The notes under the pieces are model-generated. The model had not been told where the DNA came from. It did no database searches and saw only the letters and a program-made list of their open reading frames with translations. 61,586 nt of DNA from Sphingomonas sp. RIT328 (GTDB taxonomy: Bacteria > Pseudomonadota > Alphaproteobacteria > Sphingomonadales > Sphingomonadaceae), in contig NZ_JFYV01000018.1 in the NCBI RefSeq assembly GCF_000632225.1, positions 1 to 61,586 of the forward strand, read 5' to 3'. The position numbers and the translations under genes are program-made. This document shows positions 49,847-57,039 of this stretch, one piece after another (positions within the stretch are counted from its first letter, which is position 1; every line of letters starts with the position of its first letter).

Positions 49847-50929
49847 ATGAGGATGCGAGCGATATGGGCGGCAGCGATGACGCTCGCCGGCGCAGCGACG
49901 GTCGCGCCGGCGCAGGACTATCGGCCGACGTTCCGGCCCGACATGCTCACCGATCGACCCGCCGGCGCGCCCAATGACGTGCTCGTGCTCGGCTCGGCAC
50001 ATCTGTCGACGCTGCCCAAGAGCTTTCAGCCGGAGAGGGTCACGCCGCTGGTCGACCGCCTCGCCGCGTGGCGGCCAACCGCGGTCGCCAGCGAGAATAT
50101 CTCCGGGCTGTACTGCGACGCGATGCGCCGCCAGCAGCCCCTCCATGCCGAGGCGGTCGACGGCTATTGCTACGATCCCGCCGCGGCCGGGCGCGCGACC
50201 GGGCTCGACGTCGTCGCCGCCAACGCCGCGGTCGAGCGGCAGCTCGCCGACTGGCCGGCGACGCCGTCGCCCGCGCAGCGCCGGCGGCTGGCGATGCTCT
50301 TCCTCGCGGCGGGCGAGCCGGCATCGGCGCTGGTGCAATGGCTGCGCCTGCCGCCGGCCGAACGCCGCGCCGGCGACAGTCTCACCGATGCCGCGGTCGC
50401 CGAGCTGCGCCGGCGCGCCATCGACCGCAACGAGACCGCGCTGATCGCCGCGCCGCTCGCCGCGCGCGCCGGGCTCGAACGGGTATGGAGCGTCGACGAC
50501 CAGTCGTTCGTCGGCGCGCCGATGGACGATGCGGCCTATGGCGCGGCGATCGCCAAGGCATGGGACAATCCCGCCAGCAAGGCCCGCGCCGCCGCCGACG
50601 CGGCGCTGATCGCGCGGATCGGTGCGCCGGACGGGTTGCTCGATCTGTATCGCGCGTTCAACGCGCCCGATTATGCCGCGCAGGCCTATCGCAGCGACTG
50701 GGGCGCGGCGCTCACCGAACCTTCGGCGCAGGGCTATGGCCGCCGCTACGTCGCTTACTGGGAGACACGCAACCTGCGGATGGTGGCGAACATCCGGGAG
50801 CTGCTCGGCCGCGCGCCGGGGACGCGGCTGGTCGCGATCGTCGGCGCCTCGCACAAGGGCTATTACGAGGCCTATCTCCATCAGATGCGTGACGTCGCAC
50901 TGGCCGACACCGCAGCGGTGCTGCGCTAG
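49847..50929 (+). CDS. DUF5694-family exported protein
   Basis: A 360-residue protein. A signal peptide (MRMRAIWAAAMTLAGAATVA, cleavage after PAQ near 23) precedes a domain resembling DUF5694, distantly related to TraB/Tiki and erythromycin-esterase-like folds. Diagnostic segments are DVLVLGSAHLS near 44-54, ASENISG near 81-87, and the C-terminal ETRNLRMVANIRELLGR and VAIVGASHKGYYEAYL. The early His in GSAHLS and late His in ASHKG could be metal or catalytic residues, as in Tiki proteins. The function is unknown. It stands alone between two repeat clusters. Confidence 0.75.
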   Translation: MRMRAIWAAAMTLAGAATVAPAQDYRPTFRPDMLTDRPAGAPNDVLVLGSAHLSTLPKSFQPERVTPLVDRLAAWRPTAVASENISGLYCDAMRRQQPLHAEAVDGYCYDPAAAGRATGLDVVAANAAVERQLADWPATPSPAQRRRLAMLFLAAGEPASALVQWLRLPPAERRAGDSLTDAAVAELRRRAIDRNETALIAAPLAARAGLERVWSVDDQSFVGAPMDDAAYGAAIAKAWDNPASKARAAADAALIARIGAPDGLLDLYRAFNAPDYAAQAYRSDWGAALTEPSAQGYGRRYVAYWETRNLRMVANIRELLGRAPGTRLVAIVGASHKGYYEAYLHQMRDVALADTAAVLR

Positions 50930-50968
50930 CCCGCCCATCCTGACGACGGTGCGGGTGCGGGATCTTGG

Positions 50969-51355
50969 GTCAGGCGGAGGCGCGGAGGCTGGTCCGCCTG
51001 CCGCGGCAGCGGCCCTCTCCTCCCGGCCGGGAAGGACCGGACCACGCCAGCCCGGACCGCCGCCCCCTCCGCGCCTCCGCGTGAACCTCTTCGGCTGCTC
51101 CGATCGAAGGGGATTCACGCGAAGGCGCGAAGACGCGAAGAGGAGTTCGCGCAGAGGCGCGGAGGACGCAGAGGCGCAGAGATGGTGAATGCGTCCTGCC
51201 CGCCATCGTCCGGAGGACGCCAGCAGGTGCGACGGCGCGCGCACCCTGTTCGCGTCTTCGCGTGAACCTCCGCTCTCGTCTGAATGACAGGGCCACGCCC
51301 GCGCCCGAACGCCACCCTCTGCGTCCTCTGCGCCTCTGCGCCTCTGCGCGCACCC
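50969..51355. repeat. Large mosaic of dispersed repeats
   Basis: Starting with a GGTCAGGCGGAGGCGCGG arm, it continues with CCTCCGCGCCTCCGCGTGA (about 51065), TTCACGCGAAGGCGCGAAG and TTCGCGCAGAGGCGCGGAG (51114-51165), then GTCTTCGCGTGAACC and CCTCTGCGTCCTCTGCGCC (51320 onward). The internal order and nesting are nearly the same as in the cluster at 49371-49735, so one may derive from the other by copying. No gene is supported in 50930-51385. Confidence 0.85.
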
Positions 51356-51385
51356 TCGGCAGCGAAGCCAGCCAGCAAGCCCCCG

Positions 51386-52159
51386 CTAGGCCGCGCCCGC
51401 GCGCCGTTCGTCGTGGCGCAGCGTCAGCACCTCGACGCCGTCGTGGGTCACCGCGACGGTATGTTCGAACTGCGCCGAAAGCTTGCCGTCACTGGTCACC
51501 ACCGTCCAGCCGTCGTCCTCGGTCGCAACCGTGCGGCTGCCCTGGTTGATCATCGGTTCGATCGTGAACACCATGCCCTCGCGCAGCCGCATGCCCGTGC
51601 CCGGCCGGCCGAAGTGGAGGACCTGCGGCTCCTCGTGCATGTCGCGGCCGATGCCGTGGCCGCAGAAGTCGCGTACCACCGAATAGCCGTGCGTCCTGGC
51701 ATGGCGCTCGATCGCGGCGCCGATGTCGCCGAGATGCGCGCCCGGCCGCACCCGGCCGATGCCCTTCCACATCGCCTCGCGCGCGACCCGCACCAGCCGC
51801 CGCGCGGCGGGGCTCGGCTCGCCGACCAGATAGGTCTTGCTCGAATCCGCGATGAAGCCGTTCTTCTCGAGCGTGATGTCGAGGTTGATGATGTCGCCGT
51901 CGCGGACGATCTCGTCGGCGCTCGGCACGCCGTGACAGACGACGTGATTGATCGAACAGTTGAGCACGAAGCGGAAGCCATATTGGCCCTTGCTCGCCGG
52001 GCGCGCGGCAAGGTCGTCGGTGATGAACCGCTCGACCAGATCGTTGATCTGGAGGGTCGACATGCCGGCAAGGGCCCGGCGGTCGAGCATCTCGAACACC
52101 GACGCGAGCAGCCGGCCCGAAACGCGCATCAACGCGAGTTCGTCCGCCGTCTTGACCAT
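51386..52159 (-). CDS. map: Type I methionine aminopeptidase
   Basis: A 257-residue cytosolic metalloprotease that removes the N-terminal Met. The pita-bread fold residues are visible: His in NHVVCHGVP, the two Asp residues of the metal site in NLDITLEKNGFIADSS, His in GHGIGRDMHEEP, Glu in FTIEPM and Glu in QFEHTVAV. The family length is normal. It begins one base after the stop of a ParD-like gene and is surely co-transcribed with it. A house-keeping copy may lie elsewhere in the genome; this copy's pairing with a toxin-antitoxin-like protein is notable. Confidence 0.93.
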   Translation of the reverse strand: MVKTADELALMRVSGRLLASVFEMLDRRALAGMSTLQINDLVERFITDDLAARPASKGQYGFRFVLNCSINHVVCHGVPSADEIVRDGDIINLDITLEKNGFIADSSKTYLVGEPSPAARRLVRVAREAMWKGIGRVRPGAHLGDIGAAIERHARTHGYSVVRDFCGHGIGRDMHEEPQVLHFGRPGTGMRLREGMVFTIEPMINQGSRTVATEDDGWTVVTSDGKLSAQFEHTVAVTHDGVEVLTLRHDERRAGAA

Positions 52160-52160
52160 G

Positions 52161-52361
52161 TCAGGCGGCCGCGGCGACGGGGGCGTGGCCGGCGGCCCGC
52201 TGCGCCGCGACGATTGCGTTGAACGACAGCGTCGGATGCGCCTCGGCGAGCATGCCGATCTTCATCCAGAATTCGGCCTGGGCGTTGATCGACCGGCACA
52301 TGACCGCGCTCGCCTTGCGGGCTTCCTCGTGCAGCCCGTCGTCGATCTTGACGATTCCCAT
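52161..52361 (-). CDS. ParD-like antitoxin-family protein
   Basis: A 66-residue protein of the ParD-like family. MGIVKIDDGLHEEARKASAV is followed by MCRSINAQAEFWMKIGMLAE, the family signature, forming a ribbon-helix-helix DNA-binding fold. The C-terminal part (HPTLSFNAIVAAQRAAG) would contact a partner. No ParE-like toxin follows; instead the next gene is methionine aminopeptidase, one base away. Two adjacent palindromes before its start suggest that it represses its own operon. Confidence 0.82.
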   Translation of the reverse strand: MGIVKIDDGLHEEARKASAVMCRSINAQAEFWMKIGMLAEAHPTLSFNAIVAAQRAAGHAPVAAAA

Positions 52362-52382
52362 ATCCGCTTCCCTGCCTTGACC

Positions 52383-52406
52383 ATACGGACCGTATATGGA
52401 TCATAT
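52383..52406. promoter_or_regulatory. Two overlapping palindromes upstream of the ParD-like/map operon
   Basis: ATACGG-A-CCGTAT (52383-52395) and ATATG-GAT-CATAT (52394-52406) are both perfect dyads and touch each other, 22 bases before the ATG at 52361. They are good candidates for autorepressor sites of the ribbon-helix-helix protein. Position and symmetry are the only evidence. Confidence 0.5.
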
Positions 52407-52555
52407 GTTCGGGTCAATCGGCGAGGCATGCGGCCGCGTTGCGGCTGTCGGGCGTGCGGCGCAATCATGCTGCGGCGCGGCGAAGCGATGTAGCATAACG
52501 CGTCGTGATGCGTTGGGACCGGTGGCGACCGTTCGCCGACACTGGGAGACTCCAT

Positions 52556-52810
52556 ATGTTGAAATCCGTCCTGCTCGGCGCATCGACGCTCGCCCTCGCG
52601 GCCAGTCCCGTCGCGGCCAGCGCCGCCACCGCGAATCCCGCGAGCGCGCTGTCGCTGTCGTCGGCGCATCGCGCCGCCGCGCCGACCGGCAAGTCGAGCA
52701 AGCTCGCCGGTGCCGGTATCGGCCCGATCTCGGCCGCGATCATCGTCGCCGGCATCGCGATCGGCGCCGCGGTGCTGATCAGCGACCATGAGGATTCGGA
52801 CAGCAACTGA
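52556..52810 (+). CDS. Small exported/membrane protein
   Basis: An 84-residue protein with a signal peptide (MLKSVLLGASTLALAASPVA, cleavage after ASA near 24), a short Ser/Ala/Lys-rich section and one strong membrane helix (GIGPISAAIIVAGIAIGAAV). It ends in an acidic tail (SDHEDSDSN). The start at 52556 is chosen because the signal peptide begins there and CTGGGAG lies upstream. The family is unknown; similar short proteins are frequent in sphingomonads. It is divergent from the ParD-like/map operon. Confidence 0.6.
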   Translation: MLKSVLLGASTLALAASPVAASAATANPASALSLSSAHRAAAPTGKSSKLAGAGIGPISAAIIVAGIAIGAAVLISDHEDSDSN

Positions 52811-52847
52811 TCCTCACCCGCCCGGCGCCGAACGCGCCGGGCGGCCC

Positions 52848-53759
52848 TCACCGCGCCAGCGGATTCGCCTGGCCGGCGCGGTCGCGGCGGATTGCCGCCA
52901 GCATCGCGGGGAGCGCGCCGAGCGCGGCGGAGGGGATCGCGATATTGGCGTGTGCCGCGGTAAAGCCGGGCAGGATGTCACGGACCGGCGCGAGTTCGCC
53001 GGCGTTGATCGCGACGACCAGCGGCGCGCCGGGTGCAGCCGGATCGAGCAGCGGCGCGCCTGAGGTGCCCTCGCGGCTGGCGCAATCGTGCAACAGCCAG
53101 CCCGCCCCCGCTGTCGCTGTCCCGGCTGCCGCAACGATCCGGCACGCGCGCTGGCGGCTGAGCTGGCGCATGCCGCGGTCGCGCGCATAACCCGCCAGAT
53201 CGACCGGACCGCGCGGATCGGCGCGTGGCGCGGCAAGTTCGTACCAGCCGAGCCGCCGCCCCGGGCAATCGTCGAGCCGGACCAGGGCGAGATCGGGCAG
53301 AGCGCCGCCGAGGCCGCCGGCGTGACGCACCCGGCCCGCCACGCGCAGCGGTGCGTCGGCCGCGGCGAGCGCGAAGCGGACGCTGACGTCGTAATCCGCC
53401 ATCGGGTCGAGATTGAGCGGATGGTTGCCGAACACGACGTGGTAATTGGTCAGTGCATAGCATGGCGAGACCAGGAAGGCGGTACCCGCCCCCGGCGGCA
53501 CGCCGAAGCCGCGCTTGGCGCGCAGCACGAAATCGGATTCGATCGCGCCGATCGGTGCCAGCCGTCGTGCCTCTGCCGCACCGGCCGCGACGTACGCGCG
53601 CGGGTCCACGCCGTCCGCATCGAATATATTGGCGCCAGCCGCGGCGGACAGCCCGGCTGCCGCTGCGATCGCGATCAGAACCGGCCGCCCGACGGACGAG
53701 CCGCAGCGGATCAGCGCGCGATGCTCCGGTCGTAGGGGACGAAGCTGTCGAAGGTGCAA
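52848..53759 (-). CDS. Exported trypsin-like serine protease
   Basis: A 303-residue protease. An N-terminal hydrophobic segment (RPVLIAIAAAAGLSAAAGA, about 25-43) serves as signal peptide or anchor. The chymotrypsin-fold triad is His in TNYHVVFG, Asp in PDLALVRLD and Ser in SREGTSGAPLLD (GTSGAP replaces the usual GDSGGP). Cys pairs (SPCYALT, DDCPGRR, RACRIV, HDCASRE) could form disulfides. No PDZ domain follows, so it is not a DegP protein. Its ATG lies 49 bases inside the preceding gene, so translation of the two genes is probably coupled. It probably acts on periplasmic or surface proteins. Confidence 0.82.
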   Translation of the reverse strand: MHLRQLRPLRPEHRALIRCGSSVGRPVLIAIAAAAGLSAAAGANIFDADGVDPRAYVAAGAAEARRLAPIGAIESDFVLRAKRGFGVPPGAGTAFLVSPCYALTNYHVVFGNHPLNLDPMADYDVSVRFALAAADAPLRVAGRVRHAGGLGGALPDLALVRLDDCPGRRLGWYELAAPRADPRGPVDLAGYARDRGMRQLSRQRACRIVAAAGTATAGAGWLLHDCASREGTSGAPLLDPAAPGAPLVVAINAGELAPVRDILPGFTAAHANIAIPSAALGALPAMLAAIRRDRAGQANPLAR

Positions 53760-54079
53760 TAGGCCGACGGCACCGACGAAGTCGACTGGACGGTGCGGAA
53801 GCGATCACCCTTGCACAGCTGCGCGCCGCGCTGCTCCACGACCAGGGTGCGGCCAGGCCGTAGGCCCTGGCAGACGCCCTGCGGATGGACCACCCAATTG
53901 CGTCGGTCGGTGCGTGAATAGACGATCGTGCGCGCGTCGACGATCTCGGCGCGGGCATTGGTATCGAAGCCCGACAGGCACTGGCTTGCCGGGCCGGCGA
54001 CGCGACCGGCGAGCGGATCGTCCTTGGCCGCTACCAGCATCATGCCCAACGCTACGACGCTCAATGCTTTGGTCAGCAT
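53711..54079 (-). CDS. DUF6491-like exported protein
   Basis: A 122-residue protein. The first 18 residues (MLTKALSVVALGMMLVAA) form a signal peptide. The mature part contains Cys residues in SQCLSGFD, GVCQGLRPG, QLCKGDRF and YCTFDSF, and the pattern AEIVDARTIVYSRTDRRNWVV, which resembles DUF6491. An ATG at 54085 is also in frame, but ATG 54079 is preferred: GGGGAG lies six bases before it and it overlaps the stop of a tiny upstream frame. The end overlaps the protease gene. Confidence 0.6.
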   Translation of the reverse strand: MLTKALSVVALGMMLVAAKDDPLAGRVAGPASQCLSGFDTNARAEIVDARTIVYSRTDRRNWVVHPQGVCQGLRPGRTLVVEQRGAQLCKGDRFRTVQSTSSVPSAYCTFDSFVPYDRSIAR

Positions 54080-54135
54080 TACCATCTCCCCGCCGGCGAC
54101 ACGGTCATAACGGTCATAACGGTCATAACGGTCAT
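54079..54135 (-). CDS. Possible leader peptide with MTV tandem repeats
   Basis: Four exact or near-exact 9-base tandem units (54101-54136, TATGACCGT type) form an 18-codon frame: Met-Thr-Val four times, then SPAGRW and TAA. The stop overlaps the ATG of the next gene by TAATG. Translation of this peptide could set the level of the downstream protein. The repeat may change copy number by slippage in whole codons, altering only peptide length. Expression is unproven, and no good ribosome site precedes the first ATG. Confidence 0.3.
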   Translation of the reverse strand: MTVMTVMTVMTVSPAGRW

Positions 54136-54225
54136 GCCGCTACCGTGCGGCAAACGCCGTGCCGCGGCGAGGGTTCCCGTCCGGTCGGACGATCGGAGGA
54201 CGACAGCCGCTCCGATCGGTCTCGA

Positions 54226-54495
54226 TCACATGCCGTTCGACAGATTGGTGTCGGGGTCGTTGGTGCGCATGTCTTCGGCCTGGTTCTGGCCGGTCGCGCG
54301 CACCGCGTCCGCCGTGTTCTCGAGCCGGTCCGCGGCAGCGGCATTGCCGGTCGCGTCGGCGGCATCTTCGAGATTGTCGGCGACCGCTTCGGTGTTCGAC
54401 TCGATATTGTCGGCGGCCTGCTCGCGCGGGCTCGAATTGCAGGCCGACAGGCTGACCAGACCGGCTGCCAGAGCCACCATTACCGTCTTCTTCAT
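54226..54495 (-). CDS. Small lipoprotein with helical repeats
   Basis: An 89-residue lipoprotein. The lipobox is LSAC, with Cys near 19 (MKKTVMVALAAGLVS then LSACNSS). The mature part consists of short amphipathic helical repeats rich in Ala, Asp, Glu and Asn (ADNIESNTEAVADNLEDAAD and ADRLENTADAVRATGQNQAE). ATG 54495 follows AAGGGG at nine bases; a GTG directly before it is also in frame. It may act as a spacer or stress lipoprotein, similar in style to osmotically induced proteins. The function is unknown. Confidence 0.7.
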   Translation of the reverse strand: MKKTVMVALAAGLVSLSACNSSPREQAADNIESNTEAVADNLEDAADATGNAAAADRLENTADAVRATGQNQAEDMRTNDPDTNLSNGM

Positions 54496-54571
54496 CACTA
54501 ACCCCTTTTGTTACGGACCCGTAAGGTCGAACCGAGGGTAATGGTCGATCGCCGCGTTGGTTCCGCGCCGC

Positions 54572-55156
54572 TCAGCTGCGCGCGATGCCGAACCAGCGCG
54601 ACGGGTCCTGCCCCGATTGCGCGCCGATCCACTGATAGGGCACGTCGCGCCACGGCCGCAGCCCCTCGGTGCGGCTGTCGAGGACGAGGTCGCCCGAACC
54701 GGTGCGCGCGACCAGCACGACGTGCAGGCCGATCCGCCGCGCATAGCCGACCGCGAGGAACAGGGTCTCGGGCGGGACGCCCGCCTGGATCAGCTCGATC
54801 CGCTTCTCGAGCGCGATATCCTCGCAATCGCCGCGCGCGTCGCGACCGCGCCCGGCCGGCGTCCACAGTTCGCCGCGGCCATAGGTGCGCACGTCGGTCT
54901 GCTGGCGGACGCGCCGGTTGACGGTGCGGTTGACCGTATCGATCAGGCGCAGGTCGTCGGTCAGCGTCGCCGACCCGGTCATCGGCGCGGTGCTGCACAG
55001 CTCGGGCCGCGTCGCGCACATCGCGGTGAAGCCGCGCGGCGCGGTGATCGGCTGGTCGAGCGTGATGAACGACAGCACCGGATGCGCCGCGGCGAGCGCG
55101 GGCGAGACCAGAGCGAGCGCGAGCAGCAGCCGGCGAAGCAGGGCAAGGACGGTCAT
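54572..55156 (-). CDS. Transglutaminase-like cysteine peptidase (BTLCP, LapG-like)
   Basis: A 194-residue exported peptidase of the bacterial transglutaminase-like cysteine family. A signal peptide (MTVLALLRRLLLALALVSPA) is followed by the catalytic Cys in RGDCEDIALEKR, His in RIGLHVVLVAR and Asp in DLVLDSRTEG, the family's Cys-His-Asp triad. In Pseudomonas the relative LapG cleaves a surface adhesin under c-di-GMP control through LapD. No adhesin or LapD gene is adjacent, so the target is unknown. The ATG at 55156 gives the signal peptide. It lies divergent from the exopolysaccharide operon. Confidence 0.87.
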   Translation of the reverse strand: MTVLALLRRLLLALALVSPALAAAHPVLSFITLDQPITAPRGFTAMCATRPELCSTAPMTGSATLTDDLRLIDTVNRTVNRRVRQQTDVRTYGRGELWTPAGRGRDARGDCEDIALEKRIELIQAGVPPETLFLAVGYARRIGLHVVLVARTGSGDLVLDSRTEGLRPWRDVPYQWIGAQSGQDPSRWFGIARS

Positions 55157-55320
55157 GGCGGCAAGGCTAGCCAGCAAAGGTTAACAAGCCGTCCCGTAGC
55201 GGGCCTTTGTCCTAAACCCCAGCAGGTGACAAGAAACATGACGTACGCTAGCTTTAGCCGATTGTGTCCGCGCCGGGAGAAGGCCGGATGCATCGAATGG
55301 TTACTGGGGATATGCGGCGA

Positions 55321-55959
55321 ATGAAAATCCTGACGCTGATCGCGGCGATCGCACTCGCCGGCTGCGGCCCGGCGCTCGCCGGCCAGACCTCCCCGGCCGG
55401 CAGCACGCCCGCCGCCACGTCTGCCGCGACGGGCGCGGCCGCACGCGCCGGCGTCACCGCCTCGGCGCAGGCCGGCCCGGCGGGCGTGTCGGCCGCGACC
55501 GACGATTACCGGCTCGGCGTCGCCGACAAGGTGCGCATCCTGATCTTCGACGAACCGTCGCTGTCGGGCGAGTTCCTGGTCAACGCCAACGGCAAATTGT
55601 CGCTGCCGCTGATCGGCGACGTCGAGGCGGCGGGTGTCACCACCACCGCGCTCGCCGCGACGATCCAGCGCAAGCTCGCCGACGGCTATCTGCGCGAGCC
55701 GCGGGTCAGCATCGACGTGCTCACCTTCCGCCCCTTCTACATCCTCGGCGAGGTCAACAAGCCGGGCGAATATCCCTATTCGTCGGGTCTGACGGTGCTC
55801 AACGCGGTGGCGACCGCGGAAGGCTTCACCTATCGCGCCAGCAAGAAGTCGGTGGTGGTCAAGCACGCCGGCGAGGCGGACGAAGAGACCGTGCCGCTCT
55901 CCCCCGACCTGCGCGTCCGCCCCGGCGATACGATCCGCATCAAGGAACGCCTGTTCTGA
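55321..55959 (+). CDS. Polysaccharide export lipoprotein (Wza/GumB-like)
   Basis: A 212-residue export protein of the Wza family. The lipobox LAGC (Cys near 15; MKILTLIAAIA then LAGCGPA) anchors it to the outer membrane. After an Ala-rich linker come the polysaccharide export domain (DYRLGVADKVRILIFDEPSL, FLVNANGKLSLPLIGDV, LREPRVSIDV) and a SLBB domain (FYILGEVNKPGEYPYSSG, VLNAVATAEGF). Eight or so copies form the outer-membrane channel. It lacks the extended second SLBB region of E. coli Wza, as in many short alphaproteobacterial versions. The ATG at 55321 follows GGGGAT. It starts the export operon that includes the BY-kinase gene. Confidence 0.9.
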   Translation: MKILTLIAAIALAGCGPALAGQTSPAGSTPAATSAATGAAARAGVTASAQAGPAGVSAATDDYRLGVADKVRILIFDEPSLSGEFLVNANGKLSLPLIGDVEAAGVTTTALAATIQRKLADGYLREPRVSIDVLTFRPFYILGEVNKPGEYPYSSGLTVLNAVATAEGFTYRASKKSVVVKHAGEADEETVPLSPDLRVRPGDTIRIKERLF

Positions 55960-55985
55960 CGACGCCGCGCTGCGGCGCCTGAGCG

Positions 55986-56400
55986 GGTTCGCGCGGAGGC
56001 GCGGAGGACGCAGAGGGGGCACGCTTCAGGCTGGCGCGGCCCTCCCTCTCCTGCCGGCCGATGGCATGGTCTGCCGTTGCGGCCGGCGCACCCTCTCCGC
56101 GCCTCCGCGCCTCCGCGTGAACCCGATCCACCCTCTGCCGATGGCGCGAGGGCTGGATGATTTCACGCGAAGACGCGAAGAGGCGAAGAGGCGGCGGCTC
56201 GGGCTGGTGTGGCCCTCTCCTTCCAGCGGTGACTGGCATGGGCCGCGCCCGCGGCAGGCGGCACATCTTCGCGGCTTCGCGTGAATCCCTAGTTCCCCGC
56301 CGTATCATCCGACCGGGCAGCGGCATGCGCGCGCCCCTCTGCGCTCTCTGCGCCTCTGCGCGAAACAACAGGATCACGCGGAGGCGCGGAGGGCGCGCTC
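55986..56400. repeat. Large mosaic of dispersed repeats within the EPS region
   Basis: Units include GGTTCGCGCGGAGGCGCGG (55986), inverted CTCCGCGCCTCCGCGCC (about 56097), TTCACGCGAAGACGCGAAG (56162), inverted GCGGCTTCGCGTGAATC (about 56270), inverted GCGCTCTCTGCGCCTCTGC (about 56341) and TCACGCGGAGGCGCGGAGG (about 56374). It separates the Wza-like gene from the rest of the operon. The remaining gap to 56580 contains an AT-rich stretch before the next gene but no frame. Confidence 0.85.
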
Positions 56401-56580
56401 CGGGATGGTCATGCCCTTCCCCCGCGGCCGGTGCGAGGGAAGGGCCGTGCCTGCGTCCGATGCGGCACCAGCGGCGTTGGTTACTGTCCCGGAAACGGAC
56501 ACAACCACAACGGACCATGCGGCGTGATTGTGGTTTGCGGCGTTATGTGACACAGGATTGAAAAAACAGGGGTTCCACGG

Positions 56581-57015
56581 ATGCGGATGCTTATTCTGGG
56601 CATGGCGGCGGCAGCGACGCTGGTGGCCGCCGGCGGGGACGCGCAGATCCCGGTGACGCCCCTGTCGCCGGTCGTGTCGCGCGACGATCCCAATGTCATC
56701 GCGCTCTATACCGACATCCTGCGCACCATCGCCGGCGTGCCCGCGCCCGCCTCGCGCGAGGCGCTCGAGGCGCAGATCGCCTATACGATCGACCAGAGCC
56801 AGGCGAACTGCCCGGTGGTCGTCGCCGCGCTGCACGAGACGCTCGACACCGCCCAGCCCAAGCCGACCGTGCAGGCGCTGCGCGACGTGCTGACCAGCGC
56901 CTCGCGCTGCGACCGCTACGGCACCGCCGCGGTCGGCGGTCCGGGCGCGACGCTGGCGCTCGGCCCGGTGGTCGGCATCGGCGGGGGCGGCGGCTCCAAT
57001 TACGCCAATTTCTGA
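56581..57015 (+). CDS. Exported protein of unknown function in the EPS operon
   Basis: A 144-residue protein with a signal peptide (MRMLILGMAAAATLVAAGGD). The mature part is helical (DPNVIALYTDILRTIAGVPA, then AYTIDQSQANCPVVVAALHE) and contains two Cys (ANCPVV and ASRCDRY) that may pair. It ends in a flexible Gly-rich tail (GIGGGGGSNYANF). The next gene follows within 25 bases, so it belongs to the operon. Some exopolysaccharide loci carry small periplasmic factors at this place. No family is recognised. Confidence 0.6.
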   Translation: MRMLILGMAAAATLVAAGGDAQIPVTPLSPVVSRDDPNVIALYTDILRTIAGVPAPASREALEAQIAYTIDQSQANCPVVVAALHETLDTAQPKPTVQALRDVLTSASRCDRYGTAAVGGPGATLALGPVVGIGGGGGSNYANF

Positions 57016-57039
57016 TCCATGATTTTGACAGGTATTTCG

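Noticed and set aside
49371..51355. Possible CRISPR array
   Set aside because: Units are inverted as well as direct, spacers vary widely in length and contain more repeat, and no cas gene is present.
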